NCBI RefSeq assembly: GCF_021653975.1
Contig: NZ_JAJKFK010000013.1
Span: 1-64,000, forward strand
Reading direction: 5' to 3'
Length of the DNA stretch: 64,000 bases
DNA from: Amycolatopsis sp. GM8
Lineage (GTDB): Bacteria > Actinomycetota > Actinomycetes > Mycobacteriales > Pseudonocardiaceae
The notes beneath the pieces were generated by a model. That model did not search any database. It had not been told where the DNA came from and saw only the letters and a list, made by a program, of their open reading frames with translations. Shown in pieces: positions 9,492-18,597 of this stretch. A program made the translations under genes and the position numbers. Numbering within the stretch: the first letter of the stretch is position 1; each line of letters starts with the position of its first letter.

Positions 9492-11992
9492 TGGCGAAGA
9501 AATGGGCCGACGTCAAGAAGCTGCTCGACGACCCGAGCGTCCCGCCCGAACAGAAGACGATGCTGATCAGCAGCTGGCAGCAGGAGAACCCGGCGCCGCT
9601 GTTCAAGGACATGCCCGCCAGTTCGACCGACGCGGAGCGCCAGGAGGCCGCGAAGTACGCGGACACCTACGGCTCCAGTCCGATGCTGGGCTTCCAGGGC
9701 ACGGACGCGGCCTATGACGCCGCGAAGAAGGCCGGCGACCAGGCGAGCTACAACGAGCGCGAAGAGAAGAAGGCCGTCACCGACGGCAAGACCCAACTCG
9801 ACGGCAAACAGGCGCCCGCGTCGGGCGGCACCGGCACGAAGACGTCGGACGAGCTGTTCGACGCGGCCGAGCCCGCGCTGAAGCTGTTCCAGACCTTCGG
9901 CTCGCTGCTGGCGAAGATCCCCGATGACTGCCGGGGCAACACCCGCGCGCTCGACTTCAACAACGACATCAAGAAGCGGTTCGACGAGCAGCGCGGGATC
10001 AGCTTCGCGAACTTCCTTTCCGACGCGGACCATTTCAAGAACGGTTCGACCACAGTGGACGGTGCGATCAAGGACACCGGGTCGGCGCTGTCCACGCTGT
10101 TCCACACCTGGACCGGGTCGGGCGCGAACTCCGCCTCGGACCACTACAACGACAAGATCCTGCCCAAGGCCAGCAAGCTGTCGCAGACCCTGGAGGACGC
10201 GAACGAGGCGACCACCACCGCGGTCACCACGATTTTCCAGCTGTGCAAGGGCAAGGCCGACGCGGTCGTCAGCAACTACACCGACCAGGTGGGCAAGGCC
10301 GACTACAACATGGCCCAGAAGGTCGTCGGCGTCGCGAACGGGGAGCATGCCGGCAAGGACGATCTGAAGGCGATCGCCGGCTGGATGGACATGAACTTCG
10401 GCACCAACCTGACCGAAGCGCTCAACGACGACGGCTGCTGCGATGACGACGACATCAAGAAGCAGGGCCAGGACCTGGCCAAGCAGTGGATCCAGAACCA
10501 GTTCAACCCGGAGATGTGGGACCGGCTGTACAAGGGGTTCGACAAGACCTGCACGGACACGAAGGACCTGGTGAACCAGGCCTACGACGCGCTCGACGGC
10601 GTCATGGGCAAGATCAAGAACGAGTTCGAGGGCGCCACCGAGCCCTCCGGTGAGACCCAGCCGAGCCAGACCGGTGGTGGCGGAAACGGCGGTGGGGGAA
10701 CGGGTTCCGGCGGCGGTGGTGGTGGTACCGGCAGCGGCGGCGGAGGTGGCGGCTCGATGCCGTCGGCCACCACGCCGTCCGCGACGACACCGTCCACTGA
10801 GGACCCGAGCGCGGTCGCCGAGGCGGCGAAGAAGGAAGGGTCCGAGGGGATCAACCCCTACACCGGCAAGCCGATGGAGATGGATCCGGACACCGGTCAG
10901 CCGTATCCGATCGACCCGAAGACGGGCGAGCCGGTCAAGGACGCGGGCGACGAGCAGGAGACGCTCAAGGTCCAGCAGGGCGACAAGACGATCGAGATGT
11001 CCGAGCCGGACAAGGACGGCAAGATGGACATCAAGGTCGACGGCGGGCCGGGTGAGCCGAAGGACTACAAGCTCGACTGGGGTGACGGCAAGGACGCGGC
11101 CGGGCAGGATCCCGCCGCGTTCGGGCCGCAGGGCTCGCAGGCGCCGGGCCAGCCGGGGCAGCCGGGACCGGATGGCACGTACAAGCCCGGGCCGGACGGC
11201 AAGATTCACATCGAGGACGGCAACCTCAAGATCACCGCGGAGCGGCCCGACGGTCCCAACGGCCCGACGGTCGTCACGGTCGACGACGGCACCGGCCCGC
11301 CGACCACGTACACCCTCGGTGACGCGAAGGACGGCGCTGCCGGTGCGGAAAGCCTGGTCGGGAAGGACGACGGCTCGACGCCGCGCCCGGACACTCCGCC
11401 GACCGACACGGCCGGCACACCGCCGCCCGGCACCCCGCCCGGCACCCCGACCGGCGATGCCGTCTCCGGTGCCGCGGCGGGCGACGCGACCGGTGGCGCC
11501 GCGGCCGGCGGCGGCGACGGAGCGGGTGTGTCGACCATGCCCACTGAAGCGGGCGGGACCCCGCCGGACGGTGCCGCCGCGGTGCCGGGCGACGGCGCGG
11601 GCGCGACCACACCGGCGGGCGGCGCGGGCCTGAGCGCGGTCGGCGCGGGTATCTCCGAGGGCGCGGTCAGCGGCTCGCTCGGCGACGCGGCCTCACTCGG
11701 CACCGGCGCGCAGACTGGGTCCGCGGACCACCAGCCCGCGGCCGCGGCGCTCGGCGCGCAGCCGGTCGGCGCGCCCCAGCAGGGGCCGGCGCAGCAGAGC
11801 CCCGGCGGGATGGCGGGCATGGGCGGCATGATGGGTGGCATGGGCGGCGCCGGTGGCGGTGGCGGCGAGGACCAGGAGCGCAACCCGCGCCAGTACCGCA
11901 TCGACGGCGGCATCTTCAACTCCGGCGGGTCCGGTGGCAGCATCAGCGGTTCGCTGGACGACGAGGGGGACCGGTCGGTCACCCAGCGGTGA
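9491..11992 (+). CDS. large Gly/Pro-rich WXG-containing type VII secretion substrate
   Basis: 833 residues. Residues 1-360 are helical and contain a WTG turn near residue 207 (FHTWTGSGANSASDHY), as in WXG/PPE-type cargo. An unusual GCCDDDD cluster lies near residue 315. A Gly-rich linker (about 395-421) leads into a charged middle part with repeated PDTGQPYPIDPKTGEP-like segments, then a long Ala/Gly/Pro/Thr region to the end. The C-terminal tail (GGMGG runs, then GGGEDQERNPRQYR) resembles the conserved tail of PPE-like proteins of Pseudonocardiaceae. No catalytic domain is recognisable. Translationally coupled to the EspC-like gene; probably co-secreted through ESX-4. Confidence 0.6.
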   Translation: MAKKWADVKKLLDDPSVPPEQKTMLISSWQQENPAPLFKDMPASSTDAERQEAAKYADTYGSSPMLGFQGTDAAYDAAKKAGDQASYNEREEKKAVTDGKTQLDGKQAPASGGTGTKTSDELFDAAEPALKLFQTFGSLLAKIPDDCRGNTRALDFNNDIKKRFDEQRGISFANFLSDADHFKNGSTTVDGAIKDTGSALSTLFHTWTGSGANSASDHYNDKILPKASKLSQTLEDANEATTTAVTTIFQLCKGKADAVVSNYTDQVGKADYNMAQKVVGVANGEHAGKDDLKAIAGWMDMNFGTNLTEALNDDGCCDDDDIKKQGQDLAKQWIQNQFNPEMWDRLYKGFDKTCTDTKDLVNQAYDALDGVMGKIKNEFEGATEPSGETQPSQTGGGGNGGGGTGSGGGGGGTGSGGGGGGSMPSATTPSATTPSTEDPSAVAEAAKKEGSEGINPYTGKPMEMDPDTGQPYPIDPKTGEPVKDAGDEQETLKVQQGDKTIEMSEPDKDGKMDIKVDGGPGEPKDYKLDWGDGKDAAGQDPAAFGPQGSQAPGQPGQPGPDGTYKPGPDGKIHIEDGNLKITAERPDGPNGPTVVTVDDGTGPPTTYTLGDAKDGAAGAESLVGKDDGSTPRPDTPPTDTAGTPPPGTPPGTPTGDAVSGAAAGDATGGAAAGGGDGAGVSTMPTEAGGTPPDGAAAVPGDGAGATTPAGGAGLSAVGAGISEGAVSGSLGDAASLGTGAQTGSADHQPAAAALGAQPVGAPQQGPAQQSPGGMAGMGGMMGGMGGAGGGGGEDQERNPRQYRIDGGIFNSGGSGGSISGSLDDEGDRSVTQR

Positions 11993-12005
11993 CGAGGAGG
12001 GGAAC

Positions 12006-12464
12006 ATGGTCTCGGACGAAATCCAGCGGCTGAAGGCGCAGATGGACGGGCTGGTCCGCGAGCAGGCGGACCGGCGGGCGCTGCTCGACCGGCAGGGCGA
12101 GGAGATCAAGGCCAAGTCGCAGGAGTACATGACCAAGCAGGTCCAGGCCGCTGAACGCTACGTCCAGCACCGGCGCGAGCTGGGCCGCCGGGAGCGCGAG
12201 GCCGGCGGCTGGAGCACCGAGAAGACGTTGGCGGACAAGAACAACGTGATGGGCTTCGGCCCGGAGGACGACGAGGGCGAGGCCGACCGCTACGGCGCGC
12301 CGCGGCACGCGGCGCCGGAGCCCTACGCGTCGCGGACCACCGAGTCGATTCCCAGCCCCGAGCCGGCGCCGGAGCGCACGGAGCGGACCGAGGCGCCCCG
12401 GCGGCAGCCGCGGAAGGCGGACTTCGACGAGGACGACTTCTCGAACAACAGCTGGCTGGGCTGA
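12006..12464 (+). CDS. coiled-coil protein of unknown function, type VII cluster
   Basis: 152 residues from ATG at 12006, with a strong gaggagggg ribosome site. Residues 1-70 are a charged helix (EIQRLKAQMDGLVREQADRR and onward) likely to form a coiled coil, distantly like YbaB/EbfC or EspG-partner style proteins; residues 85-152 are Pro/Glu/Arg-rich and disordered, ending DFDEDDFSNNSWLG. Follows the large cargo gene by 13 bp, so part of the same operon. A chaperone or adaptor role is possible but not shown. Confidence 0.55.
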   Translation: MVSDEIQRLKAQMDGLVREQADRRALLDRQGEEIKAKSQEYMTKQVQAAERYVQHRRELGRREREAGGWSTEKTLADKNNVMGFGPEDDEGEADRYGAPRHAAPEPYASRTTESIPSPEPAPERTERTEAPRRQPRKADFDEDDFSNNSWLG

Positions 12465-12467
12465 ACC

Positions 12468-13277
12468 TCAGGCCGCGATGTCCAGGCTGGGGTCGTAGTC
12501 GATCGCCGCGCGTTTGACGTCCGACTCCAGCAGCGGGCGGTACTTGGCGGTGCCGGTGAGGTGGGTCAGGAAGAACGCGGTGAACAGGGCGCGGACGAGT
12601 TTCTGCGTGCGGAACTGGGGCTTGCCCTGCAGCAGGCGCTGGCTCCAGTGGCTGCCTTCGGTCACGGCCAGGTGTGTCGACTTGTCGATCATCCGGAGCT
12701 GGACCGGACCGCCCCAGGCCTTGGCGATCGCTTCGGCGTTGCCGATCGCCGGGGTCACCAGGTCACCCGCGACGGCGAGGTGCAGGCCCGGGATCGTGAG
12801 CTTGCGCGCCGCTTCCGTGGCCTGCGGCAGGGTTTGCGCGGCGGCGAAGGTGGCGACCGCTTTGACCTTGGCGTCGTCCGCGGCCGCCAGCACGGCCGCG
12901 CCGCCGCCCACGGAATGGCCGGCCAGACCCAGTTTCGCCGGGTCCACGCTCAGCCCGCCCGGGCCCAGCCGCACGCCGGTGATGATGTCCAGGGCCGAGC
13001 GCAGTTCCGCGGCGAAGATCCGGTGCGACGGCAGTGGTCCGCGTTGAGTCGCCGGTGCCGCCGCGACGATGCCCCAGCTCGCGAGGTGGCTCAGCAGCGT
13101 GCGGTACCGCCCCGCCGGTTGCAGCCAGCCGTGCCCGAACGCGATCCCTGGCAGGCCGAGGCCGCTACGTGGGGTGAACACCACACCGGGTAGCCCGGCG
13201 AGCGCGAGGTTGCCGCGCACCACCTCGTGCGGTCCCGGGTGCGACAGCTCCTCGAGCAGCTCCTTGGGCTTCGCCAT
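12468..13277 (-). CDS. alpha/beta hydrolase, dienelactone/PET-hydrolase-like
   Basis: 269 residues from ATG at 13277. Alpha/beta-hydrolase fold: nucleophile elbow GHSVGGG near residue 125, an upstream GHGWLQPAGRY oxyanion loop, acid region AVAGDLVTP, and a STHLAV histidine near residue 200. No signal peptide, so cytoplasmic. The substrate cannot be told. It converges with the type VII operon, with only 3 bp between stops, and is divergent from glmS. A longer upstream start (13325) exists but lacks family-like sequence. Confidence 0.75.
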   Translation of the reverse strand: MAKPKELLEELSHPGPHEVVRGNLALAGLPGVVFTPRSGLGLPGIAFGHGWLQPAGRYRTLLSHLASWGIVAAAPATQRGPLPSHRIFAAELRSALDIITGVRLGPGGLSVDPAKLGLAGHSVGGGAAVLAAADDAKVKAVATFAAAQTLPQATEAARKLTIPGLHLAVAGDLVTPAIGNAEAIAKAWGGPVQLRMIDKSTHLAVTEGSHWSQRLLQGKPQFRTQKLVRALFTAFFLTHLTGTAKYRPLLESDVKRAAIDYDPSLDIAA

Positions 13278-13340
13278 GGTCGGGAGCCTAGCCTGTCGGC
13301 GGAAGTGAGCCGGGCGAGAGGACACGGCGTGCCCCAGTAC

Positions 13341-13390
13341 CGCCAGCCCCTCACCCGACCACCGCCCCTCATCGAGGCGCTCCGCGCCGC
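13341..13390. repeat. 50-bp dispersed repeat, copy A
   Basis: Matches 38346-38395 with 3 differences in 50 bases. It starts cgccagcccctcacccgacc and ends in a small hairpin, ggcgc-tcc-gcgcc. In this copy it lies just upstream of the glmS start codon. See copy B. Confidence 0.85.
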
Positions 13391-13405
13391 AGTAACCTCC
13401 CAGGG

Positions 13406-15268
13406 GTGTGCGGAATCGTGGGATATGTCGGCCATCGGCCTGCGCTCGACGTCGTGCTGGGTGGGCTCCGCCGGATGGAGTACCGGGGCTACGACTCGGC
13501 CGGCGTCGCCGTGCTGGACGGCGCCGGGACGCTGATCGTCGAGCGCAAGGCGGGCCGGCTGGCGAATCTGGAGACCGAGCTGGACGTCACCGGGCGTGAC
13601 CGGTTCGCGGGGACCGCCGGGATGGGCCACACCCGCTGGGCGACACACGGCGCGCCCGTCGACCGCAACTCCCACCCGCACCGCGACACGGCCGAGCGGG
13701 TCGCGGTGGTGCACAACGGGATCATCGAGAACTTCGCCACGCTGAGGGCCGAGCTGGAAGCCGACGGCATCGAACTGAGCAGCGACACCGACACCGAGAC
13801 CGCCGCGCACCTGATCGCCCGCGCGTACACCGACGGTCCGGCCGCGGGTGACCTGCCGGCCAGCGTGCGCACCGTGTGCCGGCGGCTCGAAGGCGCGTTC
13901 ACCCTGGTCGTGACGCATGCCGACGAGCCGGACCTGATCGTCGCGGCGCGCCGGTCGTCCCCGCTCGTGGTCGGCGTCGGCGAGGGCGAGACGTTCGTCG
14001 CCTCGGACGTCTCGGCGTTCATCGAGCACACCCGGGATGCCGTCGAACTGGGCCAGGACCAGCTCGTCGCGATCACCCGGGACGGCTACGAGGTCACCGA
14101 CTTCGCCGGCGAACCCGCCCAGGCCAAGCCGTTCACCGTCGCGTGGGACCTGTCGGCCGCCGAGAAGGGCGGCCACGACTACTTCATGCTCAAGGAGATC
14201 GAGGAGCAGCCGGAGGCGCTCGCGAACACCCTGCGCGGGCATTTCGACCACGGCCGCATCATTCTCGACGAGCAGCGCATGTCCGACCAGGACCTGCGGG
14301 ACGTGGACAAGGTGTTCGTCGTCGCCTGCGGCACCGCCTATCACTCGGGGCTCATCGCCAAGTACGCGATCGAGCACTGGACGCGGCTGCCGGTCGAGGT
14401 CGAGCTGGCGAGCGAGTTCCGCTACCGCGACCCGGTGCTCGACCGCGACACCCTGGTCGTCGCGATCTCGCAGTCGGGCGAGACCGCGGACACCCTCGAA
14501 GCCGTCCGGCACGCGCGCGGGCAGAAGGCGCGGGTGCTCGCGATCTGCAACACCAACGGCGCGCAGATCCCGCGCGAGTCCGACGCGGTGCTGTACACGC
14601 ACGCCGGGCCCGAGGTCGGGGTCGCCGCGACGAAGACGTTCACCTCGCAGATCGCGGCGAACTACCTGGTGGGCCTCGCGCTCGCGCAGGCGCGCGGCAC
14701 GAAGTACCCGGACGAGGTGGCCCGCGAGTTCGCCGAGCTGGAGGCGATGCCCGCCGCCGTCCAAAAAGCACTGTCCACTGTGGATCACGTGCGGGCGCTC
14801 GGGCAGCAGCTGGCCGACTCGAAGGCGGTGCTGTTCCTCGGCCGGCACGTCGGTTTCCCGGTCGCGCTCGAAGGCGCCTTGAAGCTCAAGGAACTGGCGT
14901 ACATGCACGCGGAGGGCTTCGCGGCGGGCGAGCTGAAGCACGGGCCGATCGCGCTGATCGAGAGCGGGCTCCCGGTGGTCGTCGTGATGCCCTCGCCGAA
15001 GGGGCGCGCGGTGCTGCACGCGAAGCTGCTGTCGAACATCAGCGAGATTCAGGCCCGCGGGGCGCGCACGATCGTGATCGCCGAAGAGGGTGACGACACC
15101 GTGCGCCCGTTCGCCGACGAGCTGGTCGAGGTGCCCGCGGTGCCGACCCTGTTGCAGCCGCTCGTGTCGAGTGTTCCGCTGCAGGTGCTGGCCGCGGAAA
15201 TCGCCCGCACGCGGGGTTATGACGTCGACAAGCCGCGCAACCTGGCGAAGTCCGTGACGGTGGAGTAA
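13406..15268 (+). CDS. glmS: glutamine--fructose-6-phosphate aminotransferase
   Basis: 620 residues. First step of hexosamine synthesis: fructose-6-phosphate plus glutamine to glucosamine-6-phosphate. N-terminal glutaminase domain begins with the nucleophile Cys directly after the start (MCGIVGYVG), with RWATHG and HNGIIEN; residues about 270-600 hold two sugar-isomerase (SIS) domains (CGTAYHSG, SQSGETADT, and C-terminal AKSVTVE). GTG start at 13406 is fixed by the need for Cys at position 2. Upstream is the 50-bp repeat; no glmS ribozyme is visible. Its product feeds GlmM. Confidence 0.97.
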   Translation: MCGIVGYVGHRPALDVVLGGLRRMEYRGYDSAGVAVLDGAGTLIVERKAGRLANLETELDVTGRDRFAGTAGMGHTRWATHGAPVDRNSHPHRDTAERVAVVHNGIIENFATLRAELEADGIELSSDTDTETAAHLIARAYTDGPAAGDLPASVRTVCRRLEGAFTLVVTHADEPDLIVAARRSSPLVVGVGEGETFVASDVSAFIEHTRDAVELGQDQLVAITRDGYEVTDFAGEPAQAKPFTVAWDLSAAEKGGHDYFMLKEIEEQPEALANTLRGHFDHGRIILDEQRMSDQDLRDVDKVFVVACGTAYHSGLIAKYAIEHWTRLPVEVELASEFRYRDPVLDRDTLVVAISQSGETADTLEAVRHARGQKARVLAICNTNGAQIPRESDAVLYTHAGPEVGVAATKTFTSQIAANYLVGLALAQARGTKYPDEVAREFAELEAMPAAVQKALSTVDHVRALGQQLADSKAVLFLGRHVGFPVALEGALKLKELAYMHAEGFAAGELKHGPIALIESGLPVVVVMPSPKGRAVLHAKLLSNISEIQARGARTIVIAEEGDDTVRPFADELVEVPAVPTLLQPLVSSVPLQVLAAEIARTRGYDVDKPRNLAKSVTVE

Positions 15269-15277
15269 GACGGGGCC

Positions 15278-16720
15278 GTGCGCGGAATCTGGACCACGGA
15301 CCGAATTCGCAAGGCTGAAGAGCGGCTGCTCGCCGCGACTCCCGAGGGCGCGTTGATGCAGCGTGCGGCGTTCGGCGTCGCCGTGCAGGCGGCGGAAATG
15401 TTGGCGGCTCACACCGGCCGCGTCGCCGGGAGTCGGGTCGTGCTGCTGGTCGGCGCGGGCAACAACGGCGGCGATGCGTTGTGGGCAGGGCAATTCCTGC
15501 GCAAGCGGGGCGTCGCGGTGACCGCCGTCCTGCTCAACCCCGGCAAGGCGCACCCCGAAGGCCTGCAAGCACTACGGCGCGCGGGCGGCCGCACTGTCGG
15601 CCTGGAAGACGCGCCGGGCGTGCTCGACGCGGCGGACCTGGTGATCGACGGCATCGTCGGCCTGTCCGCACGCGGCCCGCTGCGCGCGGACGCCGCGAGC
15701 CTGCTCGACCACCTGAGCGCGCCGGTGCTGGCCGTCGACCTGCCGAGCGGCGTCGATCCGGACAAAGGCACGGTCGACGGGCCGGCGATCACCGCGGCCC
15801 GGACGGTGACGTTCGGCGCGCGCAAACCCTTGCACGTGCTCAATCCGCAGCACTGCGGTGAAGTCGTACTGATCGACATCGGGCTGCTGCCCGAGTTGAG
15901 CGACCCCGATCTGCAGCAGCTCAACGCGGTGGACGTCGGCCTGGCGTGGCCGGTGCCGGGGCCGGCGGACAACAAGTACAGCCAGGGCGTCACCGGGATC
16001 GCCGCCGGTTCGGCGACCTATCCGGGCGCGGCGGTGCTGGCGACGGGTTCGGCCGTGCTCGCCACCTCGGGCATGGTGCGATACGCGGGACCGGCGGCGG
16101 ATCTCGTGCGCGCCCGGTGGCCGGAGGCGATCGCTACGGGCTCGGTCACCGACGCCGGCCGGGTGCAGGCCTGGGTCGTCGGACCGGGCATCGGCACCGG
16201 TCAGGAGGGTCGCGAGGTGCTGCGGCACGTGCTGTCCGAAGGCGTCCCGGTGTGCGCCGACGCCGACGCGACCACCTTGATGGCCCGGTACCCCGACGTG
16301 CTCGACGCGCGTGACCCCGGGACGCCGCTGGTGCTGACGCCGCACGCCGGGGAGTTCGAGCGGCTGACCGGTACCGCGCCCGGTGCCGACCGGGTGGCCG
16401 CGGTGAAGGCGGCGGCGCGGAAGTTCGACGCCGTGGTGCTGCTCAAGGGAAACACGACGCTGGTCGCCGCGCCGGACGGGCGGGTGCTGGCGAACGTGGC
16501 CCGCGGTTCGTGGCTCGCCACGGCCGGTTCCGGGGATGTGTTGTCCGGGCTGGTCGGGGCGTTGCTGGCGAGCGGCCTCGACCCGTGGCTCGCCGCGGGG
16601 GCGGCGGCGTACGTGCATTCGCTCGCGGCGGATCTCGCGGCGCGCGGGGTGCCGGTTTCGGCCAGTGGGGTGGAGGCGGCGATTCCGGCCGCGATCCGGC
16701 AGGTGCGGCGGCTCAGCTGA
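15278..16720 (+). CDS. nnrD: bifunctional NAD(P)H-hydrate epimerase / ADP-dependent dehydratase
   Basis: 480 residues. N-terminal epimerase part (residues 1-215) with GAGNNGGDALW and DLPSGVDPDKG; C-terminal kinase-like dehydratase part (about 230-480) with VLTPHAGEFERLTG, LLKGNTTLVAAPDG and TAGSGDVLSG. Repairs the hydrated forms of NADH and NADPH. It follows glmS by 9 bp, the same order as in mycobacteria (glmS, then Rv3433c), so probably co-transcribed. GTG start. Confidence 0.93.
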   Translation: MRGIWTTDRIRKAEERLLAATPEGALMQRAAFGVAVQAAEMLAAHTGRVAGSRVVLLVGAGNNGGDALWAGQFLRKRGVAVTAVLLNPGKAHPEGLQALRRAGGRTVGLEDAPGVLDAADLVIDGIVGLSARGPLRADAASLLDHLSAPVLAVDLPSGVDPDKGTVDGPAITAARTVTFGARKPLHVLNPQHCGEVVLIDIGLLPELSDPDLQQLNAVDVGLAWPVPGPADNKYSQGVTGIAAGSATYPGAAVLATGSAVLATSGMVRYAGPAADLVRARWPEAIATGSVTDAGRVQAWVVGPGIGTGQEGREVLRHVLSEGVPVCADADATTLMARYPDVLDARDPGTPLVLTPHAGEFERLTGTAPGADRVAAVKAAARKFDAVVLLKGNTTLVAAPDGRVLANVARGSWLATAGSGDVLSGLVGALLASGLDPWLAAGAAAYVHSLAADLAARGVPVSASGVEAAIPAAIRQVRRLS

Positions 16721-16729
16721 TACTTCGCA

Positions 16730-16784
16730 CCAGAAGATATCGATTTATGTGTTAACAACGGTGGGATCTTCTGGTAGGAAGATC
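16730..16784. promoter_or_regulatory. operator-like inverted repeats upstream of polyol operon
   Basis: ccagaagat (16730-16738) and atcttctgg (16766-16774) form a perfect 9-bp inverted repeat around a 27-bp AT-rich spacer, and gatcttc-tggtag-gaagatc (16765-16784) is a second perfect 7-bp palindrome just before the ATG of the dehydrogenase. The shared agaagat core occurs three times. The likely ligand is the DeoR-family regulator encoded as the second gene. Confidence 0.6.
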
Positions 16785-16786
16785 TC

Positions 16787-17794
16787 ATGAAGGTTGCGGT
16801 CCTGCACGGTGTGCATGACGTGCGACTCGAAGAGCGGCCGGTCCCGCAGCCCGGTCCCGGCGAAGTGCTGGTCCAGGTGCGGTCGGTCGGCACCTGCGGG
16901 TCGGACGTGCACTACTACGAACACGGCCGGATCGGCGAGTTCCGGGTCGAGTGGCCGCTGGTGCTCGGACACGAGCCGAGCGGTGTGGTCGTCGCGCGCG
17001 GCAGCGATGCGACCGTGCACGAGATCGGCCAGCGGGTCGGGCTCGAGCCCGGCGTGCCATGCACGATGTGCGCGCAGTGCAAGGCCGGGCGGTACAACCT
17101 CTGCCCGCGCATGCGGTTCTTCGGCACCCCGCCGATCGACGGCGCGTTCTGCGAGTACGTCGTGCTGCGCGAGGATTTCGCGCACCCGATCCCGGAGGCG
17201 ATGAGCGACGACGCGGCCGGGCTGCTGGAGCCGCTGTCCGTCGGCGTCTGGGCCAACCGCAAGGCGCGCACCGGGCCGGGCAGCCGGGTGCTGATCACGG
17301 GCGCCGGGCCGATCGGGCTGGTCGCGACCCAGACCGCGCGGGCATTCGGCGCCAGCGACGTGGTCGTGACCGACGTGAACCCGTGGCGGCTGGGGGTCGC
17401 GAAGGAACTGGGCGCCACCGCGACCGTCGACGTGTCGCGGGAGAACCTCGCCGACGTCGACTTCGCGCCGGACGTCCTGCTGGAGTGCTCGGGTGTGCCC
17501 GCGGCCGCCGGCCAGGCGATCCGGAAGGTCGGCCGCGCGGGCCGGGTCGTGCTCGTCGGTATGGGCGGGGACGAAATCCCGCTCCCGCTGGCGCATGTGC
17601 AGAACTTCGAGATCGAGATCACCGGCACCTTCCGCTACGCCAACACCTGGCCGACCGCGATCGCGCTCGCCGCCGGGCGCGAGGTCGATCTCGACCGGCT
17701 GGTCACCCACCGGTTCGGGCTCGACCAGGTCGAGGAGGCGCTGACGATCGCCGCGAAGGACGACTCGGTGATCAAGGCCGTGGTGGTGCCGTAG
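16787..17794 (+). CDS. zinc-dependent polyol dehydrogenase (sorbitol/xylitol type)
   Basis: 335 residues, medium-chain dehydrogenase. Catalytic zinc ligands in GTCGSDVHYY (Cys near 38) and GHE (near 63); structural zinc Cys cluster GVPCTMCAQCKAGRYNLC (about 89-106); NAD motif GAGPIGL near 171. The YYEHGRIG segment after the first Cys is typical of sorbitol/xylitol dehydrogenases. Probably oxidises a sugar alcohol to a ketose such as D-xylulose, which the kinase two genes on would phosphorylate. First gene of the operon; exact substrate not determined. Confidence 0.83.
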   Translation: MKVAVLHGVHDVRLEERPVPQPGPGEVLVQVRSVGTCGSDVHYYEHGRIGEFRVEWPLVLGHEPSGVVVARGSDATVHEIGQRVGLEPGVPCTMCAQCKAGRYNLCPRMRFFGTPPIDGAFCEYVVLREDFAHPIPEAMSDDAAGLLEPLSVGVWANRKARTGPGSRVLITGAGPIGLVATQTARAFGASDVVVTDVNPWRLGVAKELGATATVDVSRENLADVDFAPDVLLECSGVPAAAGQAIRKVGRAGRVVLVGMGGDEIPLPLAHVQNFEIEITGTFRYANTWPTAIALAAGREVDLDRLVTHRFGLDQVEEALTIAAKDDSVIKAVVVP

Positions 17795-17796
17795 CC

Positions 17797-18597
17797 ATGC
17801 CCAGACCATCCGAGGCCGAAGTCGAGCAGCGTAGGCAGGACATCCTGAGCTACGTGATGGAGCACGGCGACGTGCGCATCGACCAGCTCACCGAGCAGTT
17901 CGGCGTGAGCCTGATGACCATGCACCGTGACCTCGACGAGTTGGCCGAGCGCCGGCTCCTGCGCAAGCTGCGCGGCCGCGTCGAGGCGTATCCGGCGCTC
18001 ACCATCGAGACCGCGAAACGGTTCCGCGAGACCGAGAACGTCGACGTCAAGGAGACGCTGGCGGTGGCGGCCCAGCGTGAGATCACGCCCGGGCAGACCC
18101 TGTTCTTCGACGACTCGACCACGCTGTTCCCGTTGGCGCGCAAGCTGATCGGCCCGCAGGTGGTGATCACGAACTCGCTCGAGGTGGCCAGGATCCTGGG
18201 CGGTGCCGACGGGATCGAGGTGCGGCTGCTCGGCGGCCGGTACACCGATTTCGACTCGTGTATCGGGCCGGACACGCTCAGCGCGCTCAGCCGGATGCGC
18301 GCGGACGTCGGCTTCGTCTCGGCGACCGCGGTGGCGGTGGGCCGGCTGTACCACCCCGATCGCGAGTACGCCGAGCTGAAGACGGCGGCGCTGCGGGTGG
18401 CCGACTACAACGTGCTCGTCGTGGACCACTCCAAGTTCGGCCGGACCGCGACCTACGCCTACGGCGACGTGAGCGACTACGACCTGGTGATCACCGACGA
18501 GGAGACACCGGGCGACGAGCTCGCGGCCATGGACACCAAGGTGCGGCTGGCCAAGCCGGGCACCACGCGCGTGGATCACGGAGGCAGGCAGGAATGA
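17797..18597 (+). CDS. DeoR-family transcriptional regulator
   Basis: 266 residues. N-terminal winged helix-turn-helix (residues 5-60: [35 protein letters not shown]), then the DeoR C-terminal sensor domain with the conserved [25 protein letters not shown] ([11 protein letters not shown]) and VVDHSKFGR motifs that bind a sugar phosphate. Lies 2 bp after the dehydrogenase stop and overlaps xylB by 4 bp, so it most likely controls its own operon through the inverted repeats at 16730-16784. Confidence 0.9.
   Translation: MPRPSEAEVEQRRQDILSYVMEHGDVRIDQLTEQFGVSLMTMHRDLDELAERRLLRKLRGRVEAYPALTIETAKRFRETENVDVKETLAVAAQREITPGQTLFFDDSTTLFPLARKLIGPQVVITNSLEVARILGGADGIEVRLLGGRYTDFDSCIGPDTLSALSRMRADVGFVSATAVAVGRLYHPDREYAELKTAALRVADYNVLVVDHSKFGRTATYAYGDVSDYDLVITDEETPGDELAAMDTKVRLAKPGTTRVDHGGRQE

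Noticed and set aside
13278-13405. glmS ribozyme or riboswitch upstream of glmS
   Set aside because: Only 128 bp are available and they hold the 50-bp repeat; no ribozyme core was recognised.
13091-15568. Long minus-strand open frames over glmS, pcrA, FAAL and similar genes
   Set aside because: High GC makes antisense frames open; they have Arg/His/Gly-biased products without motifs and lie opposite confirmed genes.
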